Shown here in pieces: positions 7,427-16,553 of a stretch of 42,180 nucleotides of DNA. The stretch covers positions 1 through 42,180 of the forward strand of contig CAYGBK010000064.1 of assembly GCA_964348095.1 (NCBI GenBank), in the 5' to 3' direction. A program made the translations under genes and the position numbers. Every line of letters starts with the position of its first letter. Positions within the stretch are counted from its first letter, which is position 1. The notes under the pieces are model-generated. The model searched no databases and was not told the origin of the DNA. It saw only the letters and a list, made by a program, of their open reading frames with translations. The DNA comes from WVXP01 sp964348095. Lineage in GTDB: Bacteria > Desulfobacterota > BSN033 > WVXP01.

Positions 7427-8668
7427 TCACGAATCGATGGGACGAACTGAGGAAGATCTCGACTCCACAAGGGAGGGCTCGATCTCTTTATCATGGGGTA
7501 TTCGCAAGAGGAGCAGAGCCGAGATAAGGGCCAACACCGCACCGAAGACGAAGGCCCATGGAGCACCAAATTTATGCCAGAGGATTCCCATAACGAGACT
7601 CGCCGGGAACGCCATCGTTCCAGTCGCCGTATGGAAAACTCCGTACGCCGTTCCTCTCACGCGCGACGGAACGAGATCGGCAACATACGCCCTCAAAACC
7701 CCTTCGGAAAAACCATAGTAGACTCCATAGAGGGCGAATAGGAGCCACACGTGAAGAGGTCTTGCGGCCACGGCAAAACCGAGATATACCAAGCCGTAAA
7801 ATAGAAAGCTCCAAAAGATTACCCGTTTTCGGCCGACGCGGTCCGACAACATTCCACCAGGAATGGAAAAGACTGTGTTAACCCCGTTGAAAAATAACCA
7901 GAGGAGAGGAATTGTCACTGTGGACAGGCCGAGGTCCCTGGCCCGGAGTACCAAAAAAGCATCTGAAGAGTTTCCAAGGGTGAAAAGACAGACGATCACC
8001 ACAAAGTATCGAAATTCTGGTCCGAGATCACGCCATCCGATTGAAACCGTCTCTGTTTTTGCAGACTCGGGAGTGTCTCGTTCCACCTCACGGACAAAGA
8101 AAAGAATCACCAGGACTGCCAACACGGCTGGTATGAAAGCGAGAAAGAAAATCCATCGAAGGTTCCCCCCGACCACAGGAAGGAGGAGGAAAGCAGCAAG
8201 GGGCCCGAAGACCGCTCCAAGGGAGTCCATGGCCCGGTGAAAGCCAAAAGATTTCCCTTTTTCCTTCTCCGGAGCACTGTCAGCGATCATTGCATCCCGG
8301 GGTGAGGTCCTGATACCCTTCCCAAACCGGTCTCCAAACCGAAAGAGAAGGACCTGCCATCCCGCGGTAGAGAGTGCAAACAGAGGTTTCACCACCGTGG
8401 AGAGTCCATAGCCTATCCAGATGAAGGGCTTTCGGCGCCGAGACCGGTCAGAAAGCCATCCTGAAACGACCTTCATGAAGCTGGCCGTGCTCTCGGCCAC
8501 ACCTTCAATCAAACCGATAAAGGGGAGGCTCACACCAAGGACACTGGCCAAAAACAGGGGGAGCAGTGGATAGATCATCTCACTGCTGACGTCTGTAAGT
8601 AGACTGACGACCCCCAGAAAGAATATGTTCTTTTTCAGTTTGAGAGGCCCCCTGTTCATTTCTCCCAT
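7427..8668 (-). CDS. Major facilitator superfamily transporter
   Basis: 413-residue polytopic inner-membrane protein with about 12 hydrophobic segments. The MFS signature between segments 2 and 3 is visible as GWLSDRSRRRKP (about 67-78), with the related GMLSDRVGRKRV in the second half. The motif GKGIRTSPRDAMI is typical of an MFS subgroup of uncharacterised small-solute or drug exporters. The substrate cannot be told from sequence. Starts at 8668 or 8659 are both possible. It is transcribed in the same direction as nuoN but lies downstream of it, and may simply end that transcription unit or be independent. Confidence 0.88.
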   Translation of the reverse strand: MGEMNRGPLKLKKNIFFLGVVSLLTDVSSEMIYPLLPLFLASVLGVSLPFIGLIEGVAESTASFMKVVSGWLSDRSRRRKPFIWIGYGLSTVVKPLFALSTAGWQVLLFRFGDRFGKGIRTSPRDAMIADSAPEKEKGKSFGFHRAMDSLGAVFGPLAAFLLLPVVGGNLRWIFFLAFIPAVLAVLVILFFVREVERDTPESAKTETVSIGWRDLGPEFRYFVVIVCLFTLGNSSDAFLVLRARDLGLSTVTIPLLWLFFNGVNTVFSIPGGMLSDRVGRKRVIFWSFLFYGLVYLGFAVAARPLHVWLLFALYGVYYGFSEGVLRAYVADLVPSRVRGTAYGVFHTATGTMAFPASLVMGILWHKFGAPWAFVFGAVLALISALLLLRIPHDKEIEPSLVESRSSSVRPIDS

Positions 8669-8772
8669 GGATGGTTCACCTTTTTGGGAACAACCTAAAC
8701 TTCTCAGCCGGTCCTTTCAAGGCCGATAGATACCCGGGAAGCTGCCTCCCGAGCTTCATCCAACACTTACTC

Positions 8773-10236
8773 TTACAGGAGGGGCCCAATAGAAGCCCTT
8801 GCGAGGGCAAGAACGGTGGATGGAAAAATTCCGAGATAGAAAACGCCTGCAACGGCAATTATCAGACTGATGACTGCAGCCGGAGAGAATGTCAACCCGC
8901 CTATTTCTTTTTCTGCCTCACGGAAGTACATATGGACGGTTACTCTGAGATAGTAATAAACCGAAAGAGCGCTATTCAAGACGCCGATAACTGCAAGCCA
9001 ATAAAACTTAGCCTTCACTGCGGCACTGAAGATATAGAACTTTCCCATAAAGCCGGCCAGGGGGGGAATACCGGCCAGGGAAAGCATGAATATGGTCATC
9101 GAAGCGGCCAGGAGGGGGTATTTGAAACCGATGCCCGAATAGTCGGTGATGAGTGTATTCTCTTCACCCTTCCTGCCCAAAAGGATAACGACTGTAAATG
9201 CGCCAATATTCATGAACGCGTAGGCGAGCAGATAGAACAGAATGCTTGAGGTTCCGAGATCGTTTCCTGCGGTAAATGCGACTAGGATATAACCCGCGTG
9301 AGCGATACTCGAATATGCCAGCATCCGTTTAATATTGGGCTGCGAGATCGCGACGATGTTTCCTCCTGTCATGGTTGCCACCGAAAGCAACCACATGATG
9401 GCTGTCCAATCCGGCTGAAAGGCGCCAAGGGCAGAATAGAAGACACGGACAAAGCCAGCAAAGGCGGCAGCCTTCACTCCAGTCGCCATGAAGGCTGTAA
9501 CGGATGTGGGAGCCCCTTCATAAACGTCTGGCGTCCACATATGGAAAGGGACGGTGGAAATCTTGAATCCGAATCCGATCGTGAGCAGGGCAATCCCAAT
9601 GATCAGAAGGGCGGTTCGGCCGCCCTGGCTGCTCGCGGAAATATAAGAGGCAATCCCTTTGAGATTGAACGATCCAGTTGAACCATATATGAGAGCCACC
9701 CCGTACAGGAAAAAGCCAGTGGCGAAGGCACCGAGGATGAAGTACTTCATAGCCGATTCTATGGATTTCGGATCGTTCCGCACGATACCGGCCAAGACGT
9801 AAACGGAAAGGGACATGGTTTCGAGGCCGAGAAAGATGGTAAGCAGATTGGTGCCAGCTGCCATCAACATCATTCCTAGCGTTGAGAAGAGGAGGAGAGC
9901 ATAGTATTCTCCGACACCGATTCCCCGTTGCCTGATGTACCCGATGGACATCAGAATTGTTAAGAGACAGATAAGCCCCAGGATCATCTTGAAGAAGGCA
10001 GCGAAGTTATCGGCGACTACCATACCGCTAAAGCCCTCCTGCGCCTCGCCGAAAAGAGGAACCGAGAAGATGAGGGCCAGGATTACTCCAAAAATGCTGA
10101 TATATCCCAGGTTGTCTTTACCTCCGCCCTTTGGCGACGAAAAGACACCCACTAAGAGTACCAGTATCCCGAACGCGGCAAGAGTAATCTCGGGCATGAT
10201 GATCCTGAAACTTATCTGAAGGCCGGAAAGATCCAT
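8773..10236 (-). CDS. nuoN: NADH-quinone oxidoreductase subunit N
   Basis: Antiporter-like proton-pumping subunit of complex I. It has 487 residues with about 14 membrane segments. Family motifs include the GLETMSLSVYVLAGI region, KISTVPFHMWTPDVYEGAPT, and AYSSIAHAGYILVAF. The start ATG 10236 has a GGAGG site at proper distance. It is the last gene of the nuo operon here, in the standard L-M-N order. Confidence 0.96.
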   Translation of the reverse strand: MDLSGLQISFRIIMPEITLAAFGILVLLVGVFSSPKGGGKDNLGYISIFGVILALIFSVPLFGEAQEGFSGMVVADNFAAFFKMILGLICLLTILMSIGYIRQRGIGVGEYYALLLFSTLGMMLMAAGTNLLTIFLGLETMSLSVYVLAGIVRNDPKSIESAMKYFILGAFATGFFLYGVALIYGSTGSFNLKGIASYISASSQGGRTALLIIGIALLTIGFGFKISTVPFHMWTPDVYEGAPTSVTAFMATGVKAAAFAGFVRVFYSALGAFQPDWTAIMWLLSVATMTGGNIVAISQPNIKRMLAYSSIAHAGYILVAFTAGNDLGTSSILFYLLAYAFMNIGAFTVVILLGRKGEENTLITDYSGIGFKYPLLAASMTIFMLSLAGIPPLAGFMGKFYIFSAAVKAKFYWLAVIGVLNSALSVYYYLRVTVHMYFREAEKEIGGLTFSPAAVISLIIAVAGVFYLGIFPSTVLALARASIGPLL

Positions 10237-10363
10237 TAAGAAAGTCCTCCAGCATGGTGCGGTCGAACGATTGTGCCTTTGCGCTTCACCCGCAAGTTCA
10301 CAAATCGTAACGAAGTTCGCCTTAAATCGCAGTTCACTCCCCTATCCTCTCGCTGCCTGAGGG

Positions 10364-11917
10364 TCAATCGAATTCTAGCTCCTTTGCCAGCCGAACCCGT
10401 GATGGCGGTTCTTCAATGGTCACTTCCGTCTTGCTTTTCAAGTCTCTGAGAAAGTGCTCCACCGTAACATCCATTTTCTGGAAGAAGATTTTCGGATAGA
10501 TCCCCATAAGAAAAATCATAATGACCATAGGGACCATGTAGGCAATCTCTCTGATATTGAGGTCTCTTAGCTTCAGGTTCTCTGGATTCTTGATCTCTCC
10601 AAACATGACACGTTGAAACATCCATAGCATGTAGGCCGCACCGAGGACGACGCCCGTCGCTCCAAGGACACCGTAAATGGTTTTGGCTTTAAAAGCCCCG
10701 AGGAGAATCAGAAATTCTCCCACGAACCCGTTGGTTCCGGGCAGGCCGATGGATGAGAGAGTCACGATCATAAAGATGGCGGCGTAGATCGGCATGACTT
10801 TGGACAGTCCTCCAAAGTCGGCGATCATCCGAGTATGTCTCCTCTCATAAATGATGCCGACAATAAGAAAGAGGGCACCTGTGCTAATGCCATGATTGAG
10901 CATTTGGTAGACCGACCCCTGCACACCCTGCATGTTGAAGGCAAACATGCCCAGCATCACGTAGCCGAGGTGACTCACGCTGGAGAATGCCACGAGTCGC
11001 TTCAAGTCGTCCTGCATCATGGAGACTAACGCACCGTAGATGATGCCGATCAGGGCGAGAATAGAGATGAGGGGCAAGAACTTCATGGCCGCGTTGGGGA
11101 AAAGAGGTATGGCAAATCGGATAAAACCGTAGGTTCCCATCTTCAGGAGAACCCCGGCCAGGATAACACTTCCTGCTGTTGGAGCCTCAGTGTGTGCATC
11201 GGGCAGCCATGTATGAAACGGAAACATCGGAACCTTGATGGCAAAAGCCAAAGCGAAGGCAGCGAAGAGCCAGTATTGAAGTCCGACAGGAACACCGAAC
11301 TTATAGAGTTCGAGCAGATCGAAGGTATAGTTTCCCGTTGCATTTCCGTGAATGAAATAGAGAGCCAGGATGGCAATAAGCATCAGGACGCTTCCTGCCA
11401 TGGTGTAGAGAAAGAATTTGATGGCGGCGTAGACTCTCCGCTTCGGGTCCCCCCAGACCCCGATCAGGAGATACATCGGAACTAGCATGACTTCCCAGAA
11501 TATGTAAAACAGGACTAGATCGAGGGCCACCAGGGCTCCAACCATACCCGTTTCAAGAAGGAGAAAAGAGATCATAAACTCCTTAACTCGTTCCTGGATG
11601 GCACTGAAAGCGCTCAAGACGCAAAGGACGGTCAGAAAGGTCGTGAGGAGAACCAGGAGGAGGCTAATTCCGTCAATGCCCAGATGATAGCTAATGCCGT
11701 AGCTCTCTATCCAGGGAAGGACCTCCTGGAACTGCATCTCATGGGTTCCGTTGTTGAAGAGAAAAAAGAGGGGTAAGGAGAAGATAAACTCGATCATAGA
11801 AAATACCAGAGCGACCACGCGCAGGGCAGGCGTGTTTTCTTTATCGATGAACAGGATTATGATGGCGCCGATAATAGGTAAAAAGGTCACGACAGTCAGA
11901 ATGGGAAAACCTTGCAT
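10364..11917 (-). CDS. nuoM: NADH-quinone oxidoreductase subunit M
   Basis: Second antiporter-like proton-pumping subunit. It has 517 residues from ATG 11917, which has AAGGAG 9 nt upstream; two in-frame GTG codons lie just before (11923, 11920). Typical motifs are LGIDGISLLLVLL, FYIFWEVMLVPMYLLIGVWG with the conserved Glu, KVPMFPFHTWLPDAHTEAPT, AFSSVSHLGYVMLG, and GLPGTNGFVGEFLIL. It lies between nuoL and nuoN. Confidence 0.97.
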   Translation of the reverse strand: MQGFPILTVVTFLPIIGAIIILFIDKENTPALRVVALVFSMIEFIFSLPLFFLFNNGTHEMQFQEVLPWIESYGISYHLGIDGISLLLVLLTTFLTVLCVLSAFSAIQERVKEFMISFLLLETGMVGALVALDLVLFYIFWEVMLVPMYLLIGVWGDPKRRVYAAIKFFLYTMAGSVLMLIAILALYFIHGNATGNYTFDLLELYKFGVPVGLQYWLFAAFALAFAIKVPMFPFHTWLPDAHTEAPTAGSVILAGVLLKMGTYGFIRFAIPLFPNAAMKFLPLISILALIGIIYGALVSMMQDDLKRLVAFSSVSHLGYVMLGMFAFNMQGVQGSVYQMLNHGISTGALFLIVGIIYERRHTRMIADFGGLSKVMPIYAAIFMIVTLSSIGLPGTNGFVGEFLILLGAFKAKTIYGVLGATGVVLGAAYMLWMFQRVMFGEIKNPENLKLRDLNIREIAYMVPMVIMIFLMGIYPKIFFQKMDVTVEHFLRDLKSKTEVTIEEPPSRVRLAKELEFD

Positions 11918-12026
11918 CACCACGTGCTCCTTGAATTCAGTTTACAGGGGTCGGTTGTCCGTAGTCGGTATTTCAGAAGTTCTTCGGATTCTTCTAGCAG
12001 CTGGCCCCTGACCGCCTAAAGCTGGC

Positions 12027-14018
12027 TTAGAAAAATATGGCACGAATCACGTAATATCCTATAAGTACGGCTCCCCCCACGACCATGGACAGGGCATAAC
12101 TCTGGACAAGGCCATTTTGAACCCTTCGCGCAAGATTACTTAGTATTCCAGCCACCTTGGCGACCCCGTTGACACTGCCGTCGATCACGAATGCGTCAGC
12201 CCCTTTCCACAACCCGTTGCCCATATTCTTCAACGAGTCGACAAAGAGGAACTCATAGATTTCGTCAACATAATACTTGCCAAGAACAATTCGATAGAGT
12301 CTCTTCCAATTGGCAACGAGCCTCTCCAAGAGTTTCGGTTTCATGATGTATAAGACATAGGCACTGACCAGTCCGAAGAGAGCTATTGCCACCGAGGCAG
12401 CCATGAGCACGTATTCCATCGGATCTACCGGTGCGTGGCCCGATGCTAAGCCGTGTTCCACAAATTCAGACACATTCTGGCTGGAAGCGACAACAACATG
12501 TGCCTTGGTTGTTACCTGTTCAGCAGCCTCGTGGGAGACTCTGATAGACGTCGAGAGAAACTCGTGAAAGCGATTGATTCCCCCGAGGGCATGGGGAATG
12601 CCAATCCACCCTCCCACAATCGACAAGCCAGCGAGAATCATGAGAGGAATGGTCATGATTCTAGGAGACTCGTGGATGTGCTCTTTTACGGTTTCGGAGG
12701 CACGGCACTGGCGAAAGAAGGTCATGAAAACCGCACGAAACATATAGAATGACGTCATTCCGGCGGCGACGAACGCTATGGCCCACAGAATTAGGTTTTT
12801 CTGGAAAGCGGTCCAAAGGATTTCGTCTTTGCTGAAGAATCCAGAGAGCGGGGGAAAGCCGGCTATTGCTAGCGTGGCAATCAAGAAAGTCCAGAATGTA
12901 ATTGGTGTCAGTTTTCTCAACCCCCCCATCTTCCTCATGTCCAACTCACCACTCATGGCGTGCATAACGCTTCCAGCGGCCAAAAAGAGGAGGCCCTTGA
13001 AAAAGGCGTGGGTCATGAGGTGAAAAATACCCGCACTGTAGGCTCCCAGACCAACAGCGAGAAACATATATCCGAGCTGGCTGATGGTTGAGTAAGCGAG
13101 AACTTTCTTGATGTCATTTTGGGCAAAACCGATGGAGGCAGAGTAAATTGCGGTCAGAGCACCCACGGTGGCAACGATACCGAGAACGGCAGGCGCCATT
13201 TCAAAAATCACATAGGTTCGGGCCACCATGTACACCCCAGCTGTCACCATGGTGGCGGCGTGGATCAGCGAGCTGACTGGGGTAGGGCCTTCCATGGCAT
13301 CGGGCAACCACACGTAGAGGGGAAGTTGTGCTGACTTCCCCGTGGCACCGACAAAGAGGAGAAGGGCGATCGTGCTGGCGGTTGTCGTCGTAAGGATTTG
13401 AGGTGCACTGGCGAAGACCTTACTAAAATTGAGAGTGCCGAAATGCATGACGAGCAAAAACATGCCGAGTAAAAAGCCGAAATCTCCCACTCGATTTACA
13501 ACAAAGGCTTTCTTTCCAGCGTCGGACGCGGAATCCTTTTCGAACCAGAACCCGATGAGCAAATAACTGCAAAGCCCCACTCCTTCCCATCCAACAAACA
13601 TGAGAAGAAAATTATTGGCCAGAACCAGATTGAGCATCATAAATACGAAAAGATTTAAGTATGTGAAATACCGGGGATAACCTGGGTCGTCATGCATGTA
13701 CCCGATCGAGTAGATGTGGATGAAGAAGCTGACCCAGGAAACGACTAGGGACATTACGATAGACAGGGCGTCTACCTGATAACCGATTGTCGTTTCGAGG
13801 TCTCCAGATATAACCCAGGTAAAGATATCCTTTTCGAAGAAGTGGTCAGGTTGTTTCAGGAGGGCAAAGAACAGGAGGGATGAGAATATTGCGGAGAATC
13901 CGATGGCCGCACATCCGATTGGCCCCACCGCCTTTCTGCTCATTCGCCTTCCAAACAGCCCGTTGATGACGAATCCGATGGCAGGAAAAAGGGGAATCAA
14001 CCAGACAAATTCAAGCAT
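12027..14018 (-). CDS. nuoL: NADH-quinone oxidoreductase subunit L
   Basis: Distal proton-pumping subunit of complex I with the long lateral helix at its C-terminus. It has 663 residues from ATG 14018, chosen because AAGGAG (14030-14025) lies 6 nt upstream and the protein then begins MLEFVWLIPLFPAIGFV as usual; a longer frame up to 14054 adds 12 unlikely residues. Motifs include FVGWEGVGLCSYLLIGFWFE, AQLPLYVWLPDAMEGPTPVS, LAYSTISQLGYMFLA and GFPPLSGFFSKDEIL. Confidence 0.97.
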   Translation of the reverse strand: MLEFVWLIPLFPAIGFVINGLFGRRMSRKAVGPIGCAAIGFSAIFSSLLFFALLKQPDHFFEKDIFTWVISGDLETTIGYQVDALSIVMSLVVSWVSFFIHIYSIGYMHDDPGYPRYFTYLNLFVFMMLNLVLANNFLLMFVGWEGVGLCSYLLIGFWFEKDSASDAGKKAFVVNRVGDFGFLLGMFLLVMHFGTLNFSKVFASAPQILTTTTASTIALLLFVGATGKSAQLPLYVWLPDAMEGPTPVSSLIHAATMVTAGVYMVARTYVIFEMAPAVLGIVATVGALTAIYSASIGFAQNDIKKVLAYSTISQLGYMFLAVGLGAYSAGIFHLMTHAFFKGLLFLAAGSVMHAMSGELDMRKMGGLRKLTPITFWTFLIATLAIAGFPPLSGFFSKDEILWTAFQKNLILWAIAFVAAGMTSFYMFRAVFMTFFRQCRASETVKEHIHESPRIMTIPLMILAGLSIVGGWIGIPHALGGINRFHEFLSTSIRVSHEAAEQVTTKAHVVVASSQNVSEFVEHGLASGHAPVDPMEYVLMAASVAIALFGLVSAYVLYIMKPKLLERLVANWKRLYRIVLGKYYVDEIYEFLFVDSLKNMGNGLWKGADAFVIDGSVNGVAKVAGILSNLARRVQNGLVQSYALSMVVGGAVLIGYYVIRAIFF

Positions 14019-14084
14019 TGCAATCTCCTTGGAACGAAACACCCCAGGACCCACAGACTTGTGCAGACGGGTTCATCGCATCCC

Positions 14085-14399
14085 TCACCATTTCATCAAA
14101 CGAATTTCATCCACATTGATGGTATTCTGGGTTCGATAGACCTGAACAAAGATTGCCAGTCCAACGGCAGCCTCAGCTGCCGCGACAGCCATGACAAAAA
14201 AGACAAACAGGACACCATCCATGGAACTAAGAGCGTGGGAGAAGGTAATGAGACTCAGGTTGACTGAATTGAGCATCAACTCAATCGACATGAAGAGGAT
14301 GATTGCATTCCGTCTCGTCAACACGCCGATGGCCCCGATTGCAAAAAGAATGGCTCCGACTATGAGATAGGCAGCCGAAGGAATTGGAGGGACGGTCAT
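14085..14399 (-). CDS. nuoK: NADH-quinone oxidoreductase subunit K
   Basis: 104-residue membrane subunit with three helices. The conserved pattern GVLTRRNAIILFMSIELMLN carries the membrane Glu, and a second conserved Glu is in MAVAAAEAAVGLAI. Both belong to the proton-transfer path known in this family. nuoJ ends 4 bp upstream, so the two are probably translationally coupled. Confidence 0.97.
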   Translation of the reverse strand: MTVPPIPSAAYLIVGAILFAIGAIGVLTRRNAIILFMSIELMLNSVNLSLITFSHALSSMDGVLFVFFVMAVAAAEAAVGLAIFVQVYRTQNTINVDEIRLMKW

Positions 14400-14402
14400 C
14401 GA

Positions 14403-14948
14403 CTACTCCTTTTCAGATGGTTTTTGCTTGGCCAGAACAATCGCCCCGACAATGGCAGCCGTGATAAGAACCGAGACAATTTCAAAGGGAAGAAGATAAT
14501 CGGTGAAGAGAAGCTTCCCCACGACTTTTGTCGACCCAAGCTGGCTCACCTTCTCAGGGCTGTACCCACCACTGACTCCCCGCGCCCCTCCGAAAACCGC
14601 AAAGAATAGACCCGCCATAATGAGAATGGCGGTCACAACGCCAACGCCTTTGGAGAAGGAGATCTTCAAGTGAGTGCGCAGTTCCTCTTCGAGTTCCAGA
14701 AGCATGATAACGAAAACGATAAGCATCATTATGGCCCCTGCATAAACAAGAACTTGAATGATTGCAATAAACGGGTTCTGTAAGAGGAAGAATAGCACTG
14801 CCGTACACAAGAACGTAAGAATCAGCAGCAAGGCCGAGTGGATAGGATTTCTCCGCGTTATCATCAGGACAGAAGCGACGATAGCGACAAAAGCGGTTCC
14901 AAGGAAAACTATCCACTGAAAAATAATGCCGACGTTCTCCGAAGACAT
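14403..14948 (-). CDS. nuoJ: NADH-quinone oxidoreductase subunit J
   Basis: 181-residue membrane subunit with five helices. The hallmark YAGAIMMLIVFVIMLLELE segment (third helix) and RNPIHSALLLILTFLCTAVL are visible. The start ATG 14948 has purine-rich GAGG upstream. It is flanked by nuoI and nuoK as in most nuo operons. Confidence 0.96.
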   Translation of the reverse strand: MSSENVGIIFQWIVFLGTAFVAIVASVLMITRRNPIHSALLLILTFLCTAVLFFLLQNPFIAIIQVLVYAGAIMMLIVFVIMLLELEEELRTHLKISFSKGVGVVTAILIMAGLFFAVFGGARGVSGGYSPEKVSQLGSTKVVGKLLFTDYLLPFEIVSVLITAAIVGAIVLAKQKPSEKE

Positions 14949-14977
14949 GGAAGACCTCTGTTACCTCCTTCGAGGAC

Positions 14978-15391
14978 TCAGGGATTCAACTTCTTCTGAT
15001 CGATCAGGAAGGTCGTATTGAAAATAAAATCCGACCGGTCGTGTTTTACATACTCGTAGTTCTTCCCCATTTTGATTGCATTGACAGGGCAGGCCTCTTC
15101 GCAATACCCACAGAAGATGCATCTTGTTCCATCTATTTCATAGATCCTGGGAAATCGTCTCCCGTTTTTGAATTCTTCTGCCTCGACAGTGATGCATTCA
15201 GAGGGGCAAACAGCCTCGCAGAGACCGCATGCCACACACTCGGTGGACCCATCCTCTCTTCTTTCGAAATAGTGGATACCCCGCCACCGGTCCGTCATCT
15301 CAATCTTTTCCTCCGGGTACTGAATCGCGAAGGGTTTCGAGAAAAAGTGCTTCAACGTCACTGCCAGGCCTTTGAAGAGTGGAAGAATCAT
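14978..15391 (-). CDS. nuoI: NADH-quinone oxidoreductase subunit I (2x[4Fe-4S])
   Basis: Peripheral-arm ferredoxin-like subunit carrying clusters N6a and N6b, which pass electrons toward NuoB. It has 137 residues from ATG 15391, preceded by GAGGAAAGGG; a longer frame to 15433 is less likely. The two motifs CVACGLCEAVCPSECI and CIFCGYCEEACPVNAI supply the eight Cys ligands. Confidence 0.96.
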   Translation of the reverse strand: MILPLFKGLAVTLKHFFSKPFAIQYPEEKIEMTDRWRGIHYFERREDGSTECVACGLCEAVCPSECITVEAEEFKNGRRFPRIYEIDGTRCIFCGYCEEACPVNAIKMGKNYEYVKHDRSDFIFNTTFLIDQKKLNP

Positions 15392-15541
15392 TCCCTTTCC
15401 TCTTGTCGTGTCATACCTCCGGGCAGCCCGCATGTCGCTTCCCGGAGATTTGTTTCGATAGTTTCGTTAAAACTTAAGGATCAAGGTCCGAGCTTCTCTT
15501 TTCCGACTTGTTACCTTCCCAAGGAACTTTTCTCAAGAGAG

Positions 15542-16552
15542 CTAACGTAACAAAAGTACAACCCCCGTCACAAGAACATTAAGCAAAGCGAGGGGGAACA
15601 TGAACTTCCATCCAAATTTCATGATCTGGTCATACCGCAGTCGAGGATAGGTGGCCCGAATCCAGATGCAGACAAAAACCAGAACGGAGACCTTACCGAG
15701 AAACCAAATCCATCCCGGAATGAAGGACAGGGCTGGAAAAGGAGGGTGCCACCCACCCCAGAAGAGGGTAACGGCGATAGCCGGCATAACGATCATATGG
15801 GCATATTCGCCAAGAAAATAAAGGGCAAACTTCATGCTACTGAACTCTATATTGTATCCACATGCGAGTTCTGACTCTGCCTCAGGCATGTCGAATGGCA
15901 CTCGGGCAAGCTCCGCCAAACCGCCGACAAAAAAGAGAAGAAATCCCACTGGCTGGAGGAGAAAATTCCAGTGCCAGAATCCTCCGGCCTGGGCAAATAC
16001 GATTTGCCGGAGGTTGAGGGTGCCGGAGATCATCAACACGCCAATAACGGCGAGTCCGAGAAATATCTCATAGCTGATCATCTGGGCAGCAGCACGTAGA
16101 GATCCGGTGACGCCGTATTTGTTGCCAGAGGACCACCCTCCCAAAACGATTCCGAATTCGCCAACAGAGCTTATGGCAAAGAGGTAGAGGAGCCCCATGT
16201 CAATGTCAGCCACCACCATCTTGATCTCCCGACCAAAAAGTTGGAGGTCGTTGCCAAAGGGGATAACGGCTGCGAGGCATATGACGGAAATCACCGATAT
16301 AGCCGGGGCAAGCATGAAAACCCCTCGGTCGGCTCTGGCCGGGATCAGATCCTCTTTGAAAAAGAGCTTGATCCCGTCTGCAATTGGCTGAAGAAGGCCG
16401 AAAGGGCCTACCCTGTTGGGACCGTACCGGATCTGTATGTGTCCCAAAACCTTCCTCTCAAAGAGCGTATTGTACGCGGTCATCAATAGGAGCGCGATAA
16501 AGACCAACAGGCTTTTCGCAACAATCTCGATCAATGTATAGAGTAACTCCAT
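15542..16552 (-). CDS. nuoH: NADH-quinone oxidoreductase subunit H
   Basis: 336-residue membrane subunit that forms the quinone chamber at the junction of both arms. Family motifs are FERKVLGHIQIRYGPNRVGP, QPIADGIKLFFKED, AELARVPFDMPEAESELACG and WIRATYPRLRYDQ. The ATG 16552 lies 1 bp after the nuoG stop codon, which indicates tight coupling. Confidence 0.97.
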   Translation of the reverse strand: MELLYTLIEIVAKSLLVFIALLLMTAYNTLFERKVLGHIQIRYGPNRVGPFGLLQPIADGIKLFFKEDLIPARADRGVFMLAPAISVISVICLAAVIPFGNDLQLFGREIKMVVADIDMGLLYLFAISSVGEFGIVLGGWSSGNKYGVTGSLRAAAQMISYEIFLGLAVIGVLMISGTLNLRQIVFAQAGGFWHWNFLLQPVGFLLFFVGGLAELARVPFDMPEAESELACGYNIEFSSMKFALYFLGEYAHMIVMPAIAVTLFWGGWHPPFPALSFIPGWIWFLGKVSVLVFVCIWIRATYPRLRYDQIMKFGWKFMFPLALLNVLVTGVVLLLR

Positions 16553-16553
16553 C